Of a stretch of 64,000 bases of DNA, positions 52,950-62,816 are shown in pieces. The number at the start of each line of letters is the position of its first letter. Positions within the stretch are counted from its first letter, which is position 1. A program made the translations under genes and the position numbers. Below the pieces are notes generated by a model, which saw nothing but the letters and a program-made list of their open reading frames with translations, was not told the DNA's origin and searched no databases. The DNA is from Thiocystis violacea (GTDB taxonomy: Bacteria; Pseudomonadota; Gammaproteobacteria; Chromatiales; Chromatiaceae): the NCBI RefSeq assembly GCF_016583575.1, contig NZ_NRRG01000027.1, positions 1 to 64,000 on the forward strand, in the 5' to 3' direction.

Positions 52950-54338
52950 ATGTGTGATTCGTCGAGTGTTCCGGCCTGGCGCCGGGATCCATTGATTCCG
53001 GCCGCGTCCGGGTTTCCAGTCCTCTCGCGCGCACGCCGTGCGAGGGTCTCGCGCCTGATTCAGGCCAGGGTCGGCGCCCCGGCGATCCTGGCCCTGACCT
53101 TGCTGCTGGCCGCTTGCGGCGGCGAGGACGGCGCGCCCTCGGAGACGCGCGAGGAAGCCGCGCGGGACACGGCCATCGAGCATGCCGTCAAGCATCTGGA
53201 TCCCAAGTACGTCTGCCCAATGCATCCAAGCATCGTCCGGGACGAACCCGGAACCTGTCCCATCTGCGGCATGACGCTGGTCGAGAAGCGACTCGATCCG
53301 GCGGGCGGCCGGTCTCCCGAGGTCGAACTGAGTCGGGCAAGCATGCACAACATGGCTGTCCGCGAGGCGCGCGTCGAGCGGGGGACGCTCTGGAAATACG
53401 TCCGCTCCCTGGGGCGGGTGGAGTATGACGAGACCCGTCTCGCCCATGTGCATCCGCGCGCCGAGGGCTTCATCGAGGGGCTCGAACTGCGCTCGGAGGG
53501 CGAGCCGGTCCGCAAGGGACAGGTGCTCGCGCGACTCTACGCGCCGAACATCCTTTCGGCGCAGGTCGATTTTCTCCTGGCGCTCGATCCTCGGCCCCAG
53601 GAGTCCGGGGTCAAGGTCGACAAGGCCCGTAATATCCTGCGTCTGCTGGACGTGCCGGAAGAGAATATTCGCGCGATCGAGCAGAGCCGCGAGCCGCTGC
53701 GGACCATCCCGGTCCTGGCACCGATGGAGGGCGTGGTCACGGCGATGACGGCCCGAGAGGGCATGTACGTCGGCACCTCGGACGCCATGTTCACGATCGC
53801 CGACCTGCGCCGGGTCTGGGTCCTGGTCGATATCTTCGAGCACCAGATCGATTGGGTCGCACCGGGTCTGAGCGCCGAGATCCGGGTCTCGGCGCGACCG
53901 GGACGGCTCTGGGAGGGCAAGGTCGATTATCTCTATCCGTCACTCGACGCCAAGGCGCGGACCCTGCGGGTGCGTCTAGTCTTCGATAACCCGGATGGCG
54001 CGCTCAAGCCCAACATGTTCGCGAATGTGGTGATTTTCGGCGGACCCAAGCGCGAGGTGCTCAAGATCCCGTCCGAGGCGCTGATCCTCACCGGGACGCG
54101 CTCAAGCGTGGTCAAGGCGCTCGGCGATGGCCGCTTCCAGCCGGTCGATGTCGTCGCGGGCCTGCGCTCGGGTCGCGAGGTCGAGATCCTGTCCGGTCTG
54201 GAGGAGGGTGATCGGGTGGTGGCCTCGGGGCAGTTTCTCATCGATTCCGAGTCCAGTCTCCAGGCCGCCTTCCAGCGTATGGACCAGGAGTCCGGCCAGG
54301 CCTCCGAGGGCCAGGGAGGTTCGCATGCGCACCATTGA
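52950..54338 (+). CDS. cusB: Periplasmic adaptor lipoprotein of a Cus-type RND efflux pump (CusB-like)
   Basis: About 462 residues from the ATG at 52950, which has GGAGG eight bases upstream. A lipobox (LLLAAC) marks a lipoprotein. Directly after it lies a heavy-metal-binding domain (YVCPMHPSIVRDEPGTCPIC, then GMTLVEK). The membrane-fusion core follows, with a lipoyl/barrel-sandwich segment (HPRAEGFIEGLELRSEGEPV), a helical hairpin and LAPMEGVVTAMTAREGMYVG. It links the inner-membrane CusA to an outer-membrane channel. It ends with a His-rich tail (GGSHAHH). cusA follows after 72 bases; no cusC or cusF is in the window. Confidence 0.9.
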   Translation: MCDSSSVPAWRRDPLIPAASGFPVLSRARRARVSRLIQARVGAPAILALTLLLAACGGEDGAPSETREEAARDTAIEHAVKHLDPKYVCPMHPSIVRDEPGTCPICGMTLVEKRLDPAGGRSPEVELSRASMHNMAVREARVERGTLWKYVRSLGRVEYDETRLAHVHPRAEGFIEGLELRSEGEPVRKGQVLARLYAPNILSAQVDFLLALDPRPQESGVKVDKARNILRLLDVPEENIRAIEQSREPLRTIPVLAPMEGVVTAMTAREGMYVGTSDAMFTIADLRRVWVLVDIFEHQIDWVAPGLSAEIRVSARPGRLWEGKVDYLYPSLDAKARTLRVRLVFDNPDGALKPNMFANVVIFGGPKREVLKIPSEALILTGTRSSVVKALGDGRFQPVDVVAGLRSGREVEILSGLEEGDRVVASGQFLIDSESSLQAAFQRMDQESGQASEGQGGSHAHH

Positions 54339-54410
54339 TTCCCTTGCTGCCGTCGTCTTCCTCGCGGTTCGACGGATCTTGTCGGACAGCGTCCCTGCGG
54401 GAGAAGAACG

Positions 54411-57400
54411 GTGAAAGCGCTCATTCTCTGGTCGATTCGCAATCGGTTTCTCGTGCTGTTGGCGGCGGTTCTGCTGACCGCCTGGGGACTGTCGGCGCTC
54501 CAGCGCATCCCCCTGGACGCCATCCCGGATCTGTCCGATGTCCAGGTCATCGTGCGCACCAGCTTTCCCGGTCAGTCGCCGCGGGTGGTGGAGGATCAGG
54601 TGACCTATCCGCTCACCACGACCATGCTAGCGGTTCCGGGAGCCAAGGTCGTTCGCGGCTACAGCTTTTTCGGGGAGAGCTTCGTCTACATCCTGTTCGA
54701 GGACGGGACGGATCTCTACTGGGCGCGATCGCGGGTGCTGGAGTATCTGAGTCAGGCCACATCCAGGCTTCCGGAAGGGGCCGAGCCGCGTCTGGGGCCG
54801 GATGCGACCGGGGTGGGTTGGGTTTACAGCTATGCCCTGGTGGATCGCACCGGCCGCCATGATCTCTCGGAACTGCGCGCGCTCCAGGACTGGTTCCTGA
54901 AATTCGAGCTGCAATCCGTGCCGGGCGTGGCGGAGGTCGCGACCGTCGGCGGCATGGTGCGGCAGTATCAGATCCTGGTCGATCCGGAGAAGCTGCGCGC
55001 CCATGGCCTCCCGTTGTCGCGGGTCGTCGAGGCGGTGCGCGAGGGCAACCAGGAGGTCGGCGGCTCCCTGATCGAGATGGCCGAGGCCGAGTACATGATT
55101 CGCTCGCGCGGCTATCTGACTGGCGTGGAGGACATTGAGACCATCCCGGTGGATCTGTCGGAGGAGGGGACTCCGGTCCTGCTGCGCGATCTGGCGCATG
55201 TCCAGATCGGTCCCGAGATGCGCCGCGTCGTCGCCGACCTGGACGGGGAGGGCGAGGTCACGGGCGGGATCGTCGTCATGCGTCACGGCGAGAACGCCCT
55301 GACGACCATCGCGGCGGTCAAGGCACGGCTGGAGGCGCTGCGGCCGGGGTTGCCCGAGGGGGTCGAGATCGTCACGACCTACGATCGCTCGGGGCTCATC
55401 CTGGCGGCGGTCGACAACCTCCAGGGCAAGCTGATCGAGGAGCTGATCGTCGTCGCCCTGGTCTGTCTGGCCTTCCTCTTTCATCTGCGCTCGGCCCTGG
55501 TGGCCATCGTCAGCCTGCCGCTCGGCGTGCTCATGGCCTTCATCGTCATGGAGGCCCAGGGCATCAACGCCAACATCCTCTCGCTCGGCGGTATCGCGAT
55601 CGCTATCGGGGCCATGGTGGACGCGGCCATCGTCATGACCGAGAACGCCCACAAACATCTGGAGCGGGCCGGTCCGGGGCTCTCTCGCGCGCGTCACTGG
55701 GAAGTGATCGGCGAGGCGGCGACCGAGGTCGGGCCGGCGCTCTTCTTCTCGCTGCTGATCATCACCCTGAGCTTTCTGCCGGTGTTCGCCCTGGAGGCCC
55801 AGGAGGGACGCCTCTTCGCGCCCCTGGCCTACACCAAGACCTATGCCATGGCCGCCGCCGCCGGACTCGCGGTGACCCTGGTGCCGGTGCTCATGGGTTA
55901 TCTGATTCGCGGCCGCATTCCGAGCGAGTCGTCCAATCCGCTCAGCCGCGGACTCATCTGGCTCTACCGTCCGGTGCTGGACGGGGCGCTGCGGCGGCCG
56001 CGTCTGACGATCCTGGTCTCGGTCCTGGTCCTGGCGAGCGCCGCGATCCCGCTGGCCGGTGTCGGCGGTCTGCTGGCGCCGCTGAAATGGCCCTTGCAGG
56101 GGATCGGACTGGTGGTGCAGGAGGGACCGCATCGCGCCGCGCTGGCGCGTGTCGAGGACTGGCAGGCGGGCCTGGCCTCGGGCTGGCGCGCGACCTTCGC
56201 GGGCGTCCCGGTGCTGCGCGACTGGCATCGCGGTCTGGGTTCGGAGTTCATGCCGGAACTCGACGAGGGCGATCTCATGTACATGCCGACCACCCTGCCG
56301 GGGATCTCCATCGGCACGGTCGGCGAACTGCTGCGGCAGACTGACCGACTGATCGCGACCCTGCCCGAGGTCGAGCGGGTGTTCGGCAAGGCGGGCAGCG
56401 CCGACACCGCCACCGATCCGGCCCCGCTCAGCATGATCGAGACCCTGATTCAGCTCAAACCGCGCGACCAGTGGCGCCCCGGTCTCACCCTGGCGGATCT
56501 GATCGAGGAACTGGACGCGACGGTGAACTTCCCCGGCGTCACCAATGCCTGGGTGATGCCGATCAAGACCCGGATCGACATGCTCGCGACCGGGATCAAG
56601 ACCCCGGTCGGGATCAAGATCGCCGGGGCGGATCTGACCGAGATCGAACGGCTCGGGCGGGAGGTGGAGCGCGCGGTGATGCGCGTCGAAGGCACCACCT
56701 CGGCCTATTCGGAGCGGGTGGCCGGTGGACGTTATATCGAGATCCGCCCGGATCGGCTCGCCGCCGCGCGGGTCGGTCTGAACATCGCCGACATCAACCG
56801 GATCGTCGCGATTGGCCTGGGTGGGGTCAATGTGACCGAGACGATCGAGGGTCCGAGCCGTTATCCGGTCAACATCCGCTTCCCGAGGGAGCTGCGCGAC
56901 GACCCCGAAAAGCTGCGCGAGCTGCCGATCGTGACGCCGACCGGCGCCCAGGTCGCGCTCGGACAGATCGCGGAGGTGGCGATCGTCGACGGACCGCCGA
57001 TGCTGACGAGCGAGAACGCGCGTCTCAATGGCTGGACCTTCGTCGACATCCGAGGGCGCGATCTCGGCGGCTATGTCGCCGAGGCCCAGGCGCTGGTGCG
57101 CGACCAGGTCAAGCTTCCGCCCGGTTACTCCATCACCTGGTCCGGCCAGTACGAGTACATGCGCCGCGTCGAGGCGCGGATGACCCAGGTGGTTCCGGTC
57201 ACGCTCGTCATCATCCTGGTCCTGCTCTATCTGACCTTCCGCTCCGCTGGCGAGGCGCTCCTGGTGATGCTCTCGCTGCCCTTCGCCCTGGTCGGCGGGG
57301 TCTGGCTGATCTATCTGCTTGGCTACAACCTCTCGGTCGCGGTCGCCGTCGGCTTCATCGCCCTGGCGGGCGTGGCCGCGGAGTTCGGCGTCGTGATGCT

Positions 57401-57710
57401 CGTCTATCTCGACAACGCGGTGAGGCAATCGCGCCGGGAGGGACGGCTCGACCAACCCGGCGGTCTGGAAGGCGCCATCATGGAGGGGGCCGTGATGCGC
57501 ATCCGGCCCAAGGCGATGACGGTGGCGACCATCTTCGCCGGACTCCTGCCGATCATGGCGGGCGCCGGGGTCGGATCGGAGGTCATGCGGCGCATCGCCG
57601 CGCCCATGGTCGGGGGCATGATCACCGCCCCGCTTCTGAGCCTGATCCTGATCCCGGTGGTCTATCTGTTGTGGCGGCGTCGCGACCCCGGTCGGGAGCC
57701 CGAGGCTTGA
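54411..57710 (+). CDS. cusA: Cu(I)/Ag(I)-type heavy-metal efflux RND transporter CusA
   Basis: 1099 residues, a full-length HME-RND pump. The conserved start IRNRFLVLLAAVLLTAWG, the charged helix GAMVDAAIVMTENAHKHLE and the C-terminal helix block are present. The three periplasmic methionines that bind Cu(I)/Ag(I) in E. coli CusA lie in matching contexts: MYMPTTLPGIS, PLSMIETLIQL and RIDMLATGIKTPVGIKI. Monovalent copper/silver is therefore more likely than zinc/cobalt. It uses the proton gradient to move metal from the periplasm or cytoplasm through CusB to the outside. A 29-codon open frame lies between cusB and cusA without clear meaning. Confidence 0.93.
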   Translation: MKALILWSIRNRFLVLLAAVLLTAWGLSALQRIPLDAIPDLSDVQVIVRTSFPGQSPRVVEDQVTYPLTTTMLAVPGAKVVRGYSFFGESFVYILFEDGTDLYWARSRVLEYLSQATSRLPEGAEPRLGPDATGVGWVYSYALVDRTGRHDLSELRALQDWFLKFELQSVPGVAEVATVGGMVRQYQILVDPEKLRAHGLPLSRVVEAVREGNQEVGGSLIEMAEAEYMIRSRGYLTGVEDIETIPVDLSEEGTPVLLRDLAHVQIGPEMRRVVADLDGEGEVTGGIVVMRHGENALTTIAAVKARLEALRPGLPEGVEIVTTYDRSGLILAAVDNLQGKLIEELIVVALVCLAFLFHLRSALVAIVSLPLGVLMAFIVMEAQGINANILSLGGIAIAIGAMVDAAIVMTENAHKHLERAGPGLSRARHWEVIGEAATEVGPALFFSLLIITLSFLPVFALEAQEGRLFAPLAYTKTYAMAAAAGLAVTLVPVLMGYLIRGRIPSESSNPLSRGLIWLYRPVLDGALRRPRLTILVSVLVLASAAIPLAGVGGLLAPLKWPLQGIGLVVQEGPHRAALARVEDWQAGLASGWRATFAGVPVLRDWHRGLGSEFMPELDEGDLMYMPTTLPGISIGTVGELLRQTDRLIATLPEVERVFGKAGSADTATDPAPLSMIETLIQLKPRDQWRPGLTLADLIEELDATVNFPGVTNAWVMPIKTRIDMLATGIKTPVGIKIAGADLTEIERLGREVERAVMRVEGTTSAYSERVAGGRYIEIRPDRLAAARVGLNIADINRIVAIGLGGVNVTETIEGPSRYPVNIRFPRELRDDPEKLRELPIVTPTGAQVALGQIAEVAIVDGPPMLTSENARLNGWTFVDIRGRDLGGYVAEAQALVRDQVKLPPGYSITWSGQYEYMRRVEARMTQVVPVTLVIILVLLYLTFRSAGEALLVMLSLPFALVGGVWLIYLLGYNLSVAVAVGFIALAGVAAEFGVVMLVYLDNAVRQSRREGRLDQPGGLEGAIMEGAVMRIRPKAMTVATIFAGLLPIMAGAGVGSEVMRRIAAPMVGGMITAPLLSLILIPVVYLLWRRRDPGREPEA

Positions 57711-57729
57711 GCGGGCGCAGGAGGCGGCT

Positions 57730-58251
57730 TCAGATGAAGAGTCGACGCAGTTCGCTGTCGACGCGGCTCCGTTCCCAGAGCCGCTCGAACTCACCGCGCA
57801 GACGGCGCGCCTCGAGCGGATCGTTGAAGCTCGCGACGGCCTCCATGTTGGCGGCCAATCGGCGGTGGATATAGCCGCGTCCGTCCGCGACCAGAAAGGC
57901 ATCGGGGCGTGCCTGGTCGTCCTCGTCGAGGCGCTGAATGGCGATCCTGGAGGTCAGGCGCCGCGCCAGCTCGATCAACCGATGGCCGGTTTGGCTGGCG
58001 GCGCGCGGATCGAGCACGAGCACACGCACGGGAAGATTCGCTCGCGCCAGCGCCAGCCGCCGAACCGCGCGTGGAAAGGGCTCTCGATCATAGAGCGCCG
58101 GTTCGAGGCTGGGGCTAAGGATCAGCAACTCGCGGGCCGCCTGTTCGGCCATGTCCGCGCTGGCCTCGGCGATGTCCTTGCGGCCTTCGAGCGTGATAAG
58201 CCCTTTGGTGTGGCCCAGGGTGGGTTGTTCGCGATGATCGTACTCAGGCAT
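57730..58251 (-). CDS. DUF7931-like (PLD-related) small protein
   Basis: 173 residues, convergent with cusA (19 bases apart). AARELLILSPSLEPALYDRE, FPRAVRRLALARANLPVRVL and HRLIELARRLTSRIAIQRLD resemble the C-terminal domain attached to some acetyltransferases in pseudomonads and found alone elsewhere (DUF7931). The fold is thought to be PLD-like but without the full HKD catalytic motif. It has no signal peptide. Function is unknown. Confidence 0.65.
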   Translation of the reverse strand: MPEYDHREQPTLGHTKGLITLEGRKDIAEASADMAEQAARELLILSPSLEPALYDREPFPRAVRRLALARANLPVRVLVLDPRAASQTGHRLIELARRLTSRIAIQRLDEDDQARPDAFLVADGRGYIHRRLAANMEAVASFNDPLEARRLRGEFERLWERSRVDSELRRLFI

Positions 58252-58712
58252 GAGCGAACCCGATGTGTCGTTTTACGGCGGTGCCAGATACATACAGGGA
58301 AGCCCCCAAAAGGGCGTCGGAGGACCGGATGGCGCGCCAGGATGTTGTAAATTTGTTACGCATTGAATCCGGCTAAGATCCTTTATCCCCTTGGATTCCC
58401 GTTCCATCGCTAATGAAAAACGTTGTGCCGAGATGCGGGGCGTTGTAAATATGCCGCGAGCCTATAAAAAAGTTGCACTTTTGTTGCTCGTGTGGGCTAA
58501 AATGTCTGTGTCAAACGAGCGGTTCTGGTAACGTCGACACCGCTCCGATAATTTCGCCAGTGAGATTCGCGAGGCGGAAATATTGGGTAAGCGGTCGGAA
58601 TCACAAGGCATTGTTGCTAGCGGAATGCGCTGTTTCTAACCGACGTGTGCTTCAGCTTAACCCAGGGTCTCCGATTCGATCATCTCCACCCACCTGAACA
58701 GGAAACAAAAAG
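58252..58712. other. Intergenic region upstream of the OmpA-family gene
   Basis: 461 bases with no gene. A possible promoter for the plus-strand gene is TTGCAC (58473-58478) and TAAAAT (58498-58503), with a rather long 19-base spacing. The stretch is more AT-rich than its flanks, as expected for a strongly expressed envelope protein gene. Confidence 0.35.
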
Positions 58713-59297
58713 ATGCGCAAACAGATTCAATTCAAACGCCTCGCCGCCATGGTCGCTCCGTTCGCGGTGGCCGCGCTTCTGTCGACCCCGATGGTCGCGA
58801 GCGCCAACGATTACAACATGGAACACTTCTGGTCCGCCCAGCCCGAGGGCACCGCTTGGGTGACGAACTATGGCGAGTGCTGGCAGAGCCTGCACGGGCC
58901 CGGCGATCTGGAGCCATGCGTCCAGGCCGCGCCGCCGGTTCCCAAGGAGTTCGTCGTTCGCCTGAACTTCGAGTTCGACAAGTACCGGATCGACAATATC
59001 GTCAACGACAACGAACTGCGTCGCCTCGATGACTACATCGCCCAGGTCAACCAGACCGAGGTGCGCGAGCAGATCTCGCTGACCGGCCACACCGACGCCA
59101 AGGGCTCCGAGGCTTACAACTATCAGCTCGGCCAGCGCCGCGCCGAGACCGTTCAGGAATACATGATCAGCCGCGGCGTCCCCGCCGAGGACATCGTCTC
59201 CGTGGAAAGCCGCGGCAAGACCGAGATGCTCCCAGGCGTGGACATCTACTCCGTCGAGCAGCGTCGCGTGAAGATCAACGCGGAATACTCCGAGTAA
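58713..59297 (+). CDS. OmpA-family outer membrane/peptidoglycan-associated protein
   Basis: 194 residues; AGGAAAC precedes the ATG at 58713. A signal peptide (MVAPFAVAALLSTPMVASAN) is followed by a short N-terminal region with two cysteines (GECWQS, LEPCVQA) and a C-terminal OmpA-like domain: RLNFEFDKYRI, SLTGHTDAKGS and LGQRRAETVQEYM. The Asp and Arg of this domain bind peptidoglycan diaminopimelate. There is no beta-barrel, so it is a periplasmic peptidoglycan-binding protein like those of sulfur bacteria rather than a porin. It stands alone with its own terminator (59475-59508). Confidence 0.88.
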   Translation: MRKQIQFKRLAAMVAPFAVAALLSTPMVASANDYNMEHFWSAQPEGTAWVTNYGECWQSLHGPGDLEPCVQAAPPVPKEFVVRLNFEFDKYRIDNIVNDNELRRLDDYIAQVNQTEVREQISLTGHTDAKGSEAYNYQLGQRRAETVQEYMISRGVPAEDIVSVESRGKTEMLPGVDIYSVEQRRVKINAEYSE

Positions 59298-59474
59298 TCG
59301 AGTTCCGTCCGGGGCGTGTCGCCAGGCCGCGTGCCGGGCGGCATGCCGGATCCGATGTGATATCCAGGATCGCCGACAAACCCCGCCCCAATTCCAGTCA
59401 GTCAGTTAGCGCCGCCCATCACGGGGCGCGAACGAGTCCAATGAGCCTCTCCCCCCCGACGGGGCTTATGGGAG

Positions 59475-59508
59475 GGCCGATCACGTTCACGCGTGATCGG
59501 CCTTTTTT
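59475..59508 (+). terminator. Rho-independent terminator of the OmpA-family gene
   Basis: GGCCGATCACG (59475-59485) pairs with CGTGATCGGCC (59492-59502) and is followed by six T. The end of the decayed IS1-family transposase begins immediately after it. Confidence 0.88.
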
Positions 59509-60604
59509 AATTCCACCACTGTTCGCTGAGCCTGCCCCACGCCACCTGGCGTGGTCGCCCCGATCCCGTGGGTGGCGCGGCGTGAGCCGATGGCTTGGTT
59601 TGGCTCGGATGCGGTTGACACATCGGAGGTCGCCACTTCGGCACGGCGATCCCGGCCGTCGATAGCCAGAGTTGCTTTTCCAGCCAGGCGATGTCCTTCG
59701 AGAAGCCGTTGGTCTTGCGCGCCAAGCGACGGTTGCTTTGACGTTGCGTCAGGTTATCGCGCTCCACGAAGCTGGTGTTGATCGTTCCGCTCGTCGGGGA
59801 ATCAGCAAGGTAGGCCGCCACCCTTTCAGGTGAGCCGAACACCACCCTGGTTTTGACCTCGGTCACAGGCCCGTTGGCGCGGACCTTGACCACCTGGGCC
59901 TACAGCAGGTCCGCCGTGGGCACCCGTCGAGGGTGCGGAAACCGTCCCCGCCCGCCCCGTCGCTCGGGCTGAACCCAGGCTCCGTAGACGCGCAGCAAGG
60001 CTTCCTCGTAGGCTGGCAACTGGTCGCTGGTGAAAAACGGGACAGGCCCGTCGGTCACGTCCTTCAACCGGCCCAGCAGCAAATCGGCGCTTTCCTGCGT
60101 GCGCCTCCCCACGACAAAGGCTAGGACCACCCGCCAGATGGGCGCGAACGCCAGCCACACCCAGGCGTCGCCGTAGCTGTCGCAAAGCTCCTTGGCATAG
60201 GGGAGGTGGCCTTCCTTGGTGTGAACAAAGCTCCATAGCTCATCCAGTTGGCATTCGGCCACATGCAGCCCGTTCCAGAGGTGAAGAACGACCGAGCGGC
60301 CATGCAGGGCGGCTCGGGTCAGCCAGCCGCAAACCGTGTCCTTGTCCACCTGAAAAATGCGGCCGGTCGCCCGGATCGAATTTCCTTCCGCCAAGGCACG
60401 GACCGCCGCCTCGAAAATCGCGGACTCGCTTTCCAAACCGTAGTACGCCGTGGCGTAGCTCAAGGCCACGCTGCCCCCGCAGCTTTTGCACCGCGCCTGC
60501 GGTTGACCGTGGCTGCTGCCGTTCTTGACCAGTTGGCCCCGTCGGAACGGGAGTTCTTAGCACCGGCAGTGCTTGTTGGGGCAGTAGAGCGTTTCCCAAT
60601 CCAT
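59507..60604 (-). pseudogene. IS1-family transposase, decayed (two in-frame stops)
   Basis: From the ATG at 60604 the frame reads MDWETLYCPNKHCRC, stop, ELPFRRGQLVKNG...RCKSCGGSVALSYATAYYG. This gives the N-terminal zinc-ribbon cysteines and a helix-turn-helix (RIFQVDKDTVCGWL), then the DDE domain (CQLDELWSFVHTKEG, FFTSDQLPAYEEAL). A second in-frame TAG at 59897-59899 precedes the conserved C-terminal segment (FVERDNLTQRQSNRRLARKT). The stops lie near codons 16 and 236 of about 366. Otherwise the frame is continuous, so the element is inactive but not old. Clear terminal inverted repeats were not found; the left end abuts the ompA terminator. Confidence 0.8.
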
Positions 60605-60924
60605 TGCCGCGCCCTTCGCTTGCGTGCAAAACGAGCAGGCCAAGGGTACGCCAGCACCTCATCGCCCAGCTAGATCATCAAGGAAAATGAGGGACACCAC
60701 CGATTTTCCCGGAAATCGCCTAATGTCTCGCGGCGATAAGGCTTTGACCGCCGTGCGATTGTGACCAAATTCATGCGGTTTTTCGAGCGGAACTCGCGGC
60801 TTCGGACGCTTCTCGAATTTAGCGATCGGCGACCCTGCGCGGAAGGAAGCTGTCCCTGGAGGAGACGGTCTCGGTTGCCGAGGGTCGAGCCTGAGTCACA
60901 CTCTCACCTGAGTGAGGTATCGAG
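60605..60924. other. Spacer holding the right flank of the IS remnant
   Basis: 320 bases without a gene. A copy of the dispersed motif TTCCCGGAAATCGCCTAA lies at 60706-60723, possibly near the original end of the IS1-family element (GGTGGTGTCCCTC on the minus strand at about 60689-60701). Confidence 0.4.
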
Positions 60925-61380
60925 ATGAAGATCAAAGGCAATGTCGCGCTGAGCCTGATCGCGGTTGGTCTGTTGCAAACGATTCCAGGGGCATCCCACG
61001 GCACGGATGCCTACGCTGGAGGATCCACCCATGACCGGGTCGGCGCCTGGGTGGGCTGGTCGTCGGACCCTTTCTTCAACCATGAGACGCCCTATATCGG
61101 CGATACGATGGAACGCTCGGAGTTCTCCGACCGCGAGAGTCGGATGGCGGGGACCGGATCATCCTGGGATGGCTGGTCGTCGAACACCTTCTTCCAGGAG
61201 GTGCCCGATATTGGCGGTACGATGGAGCGGTCGGAATTCTCCGCCCTCGAGAGCGATGCAATGGGGACCGGATCATCCATGTCCATGGCGGCGTATTCCA
61301 GCGGCCATGCCGAGCGGATGGACCCTGGCCGCATGGGGCCTTGGAGTGACGGCTCCTTGGACTACTTCGAGCGTTACTGA
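60925..61380 (+). CDS. Secreted protein with two tandem 'WSS-FF...TMERSEFS' repeats
   Basis: 151 residues; a GAGTGAGG site precedes the ATG. A signal peptide (ALSLIAVGLLQTIPGASHG) leads to two near-identical repeats of about 39 residues: first WSSDPFFNHETPYIGDTMER, SEFSDRES, GTGSS, then WSSNTFFQEVPDIGGTMERS, EFSALES, GTGSS. The protein ends with a Met/Tyr-rich tail (DPGRMGPWSDGSLDYFERY). The repeats are conserved in DNA as well as protein. No known domain was recognised. It stands alone, and the downstream gene is convergent. Confidence 0.65.
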   Translation: MKIKGNVALSLIAVGLLQTIPGASHGTDAYAGGSTHDRVGAWVGWSSDPFFNHETPYIGDTMERSEFSDRESRMAGTGSSWDGWSSNTFFQEVPDIGGTMERSEFSALESDAMGTGSSMSMAAYSSGHAERMDPGRMGPWSDGSLDYFERY

Positions 61381-61520
61381 TCGCCGGGCTCGAAGTGGGC
61401 GGATGAGCCGCCGAGCCGGACGGGGCCTGGGCTCCGTCCCTCGGTACGTGAATTGTCGATCCCCGAACCTCATCGCGCGTCTCCCCGTGCCCCACGCCTG
61501 CCTGGCTCCGTCCGTCGTCA

Positions 61521-62774
61521 TCAACCGCAGACGCTGACTCCCACCCCCATCCACAAGGTCAGCGCCGCGATGGCGAGGCTGGTCAGGGTGACCGGGATTC
61601 CGACCCGTGCGTGGGTGCGCCAGTCGATCTGGATGCCGTGCCGGGCGGCGGCCTGGACGACGATGATGTTGGCGATGCTGCTGACGATGAACGGATTGCC
61701 GGCCAGGGTGCTCGCGAGGGCGAGGACGGGTCCGTCGAGAGGTTCGGTGGCGGCCGGCAGCAACAGCATCACGGCGGGGACGTTCGAGACCAGATTGCTG
61801 AGCAGGGCGCTGGCGGCGAAGAGCGGGGCGGGGCTCTGGAGATCGAACCCGTGGGTGGCCAGCGAGGCCATCGCCCGCGCCGGCAGTCCGGTCTCTTGCA
61901 GGGCGTGATTGACGATGAAGAGTCCGATGAAGAGCACCAGCAGTTGGTAGTCGATCAGCCCCAGCATCCGATGCGAGTGCAGTCGGCGGCTGGTGAGCAG
62001 CAGTCCGGCGCCGATCAGGGCCATGAGGTCGCGCGGCCAGGGGACGAAAAGGAAGGCGGCGAACAGCAGTCCGGCGACACCGAGCCCCTTGAACGTCTGC
62101 CAGCGGCTGAAGGTCGGCGTCCGATCCTCGAGGCGCCGTTGGAGGTTCGAGGCGGCTGGCGCTTCGGGCCGGTGCCAGCGTCGATGGGTGAGTCCGAGGA
62201 TGATCAGCCAGGTCGCGACCAGTCCGAGTCCGACCGGGGTGGCGGCCATCAGGAGATAGTCATCGAACGCCAGGTGGAGCGTCTCGCCGATCAGCATGTT
62301 CTGCGGATTGCCGATCAGGGTCGCCGCCGATCCGAGATTGGCCGCGCAGGCGAGGGCGAGCAGATAGGGTACGGGATCGAGCCGGCGGGCGCGGGCGGTC
62401 TCGGCCAGTACCGGCGCCATGGCCAGACAGACGATGTCGTTGCTGAAGACCGCCGACAGGCCAGCGGCCGCCGCGATCACGGCCCCCAGCAGGGCGGCGG
62501 GGGACAGGGCGAGCCGATCCAGCCGCTCGACCACCCAGTCATAGAATCCGCTCAGGCGCAGTTGCGCCGAGATCACCATGAAGGCGAACAACAGGATCAG
62601 CGTGGGCAGGTGAACCGCCCGCCAGACTTGATCCATGGGGACGACCTCGGTCGCCACCAGGGCGATCGCCCCGAGCAGGACCACCCCGGTGCGGTCCAGT
62701 CGCAGGAACGGCAGTCCGCCCAGGAACAGCCCCAGATAGACCAGCAGGAAGACGAGGATGACGAAGGTGGTCAA
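61521..62774 (-). CDS. SLC13/ArsB-type anion permease
   Basis: 417 residues with about 10-11 membrane helices. It shows the family's two inverted halves with conserved loops: FSNDIVCLAMAPVLAE, LGSAATLIGNPQNMLIGE (the SNT/GNPQN-type substrate and sodium site) and, in the second half, LLSNLVSNVPAVMLLL. The NPQN and SNVPAV pattern is that of YbiR/ArsB-like transporters within the ion-transporter superfamily. The likely substrates are oxyanions or dicarboxylates; the actual one cannot be read from sequence. It is followed by the convergent repeat-protein gene and lies downstream of the SRAP gene in the same direction. Confidence 0.82.
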   Translation of the reverse strand: MTTFVILVFLLVYLGLFLGGLPFLRLDRTGVVLLGAIALVATEVVPMDQVWRAVHLPTLILLFAFMVISAQLRLSGFYDWVVERLDRLALSPAALLGAVIAAAAGLSAVFSNDIVCLAMAPVLAETARARRLDPVPYLLALACAANLGSAATLIGNPQNMLIGETLHLAFDDYLLMAATPVGLGLVATWLIILGLTHRRWHRPEAPAASNLQRRLEDRTPTFSRWQTFKGLGVAGLLFAAFLFVPWPRDLMALIGAGLLLTSRRLHSHRMLGLIDYQLLVLFIGLFIVNHALQETGLPARAMASLATHGFDLQSPAPLFAASALLSNLVSNVPAVMLLLPAATEPLDGPVLALASTLAGNPFIVSSIANIIVVQAAARHGIQIDWRTHARVGIPVTLTSLAIAALTLWMGVGVSVCG

Positions 62775-62816
62775 GGCGGAAGCGTCCGTGAGCCGAGAGG
62801 GGGTGAGGCTGGGGCG

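Noticed and set aside
54627-57902. A 1091-codon open frame on the strand opposite cusA
   Set aside because: It is an antisense shadow of a high-GC gene. It has a Asp/His/Arg/Gln-rich composition and no domain, whereas the plus strand encodes a complete RND pump.
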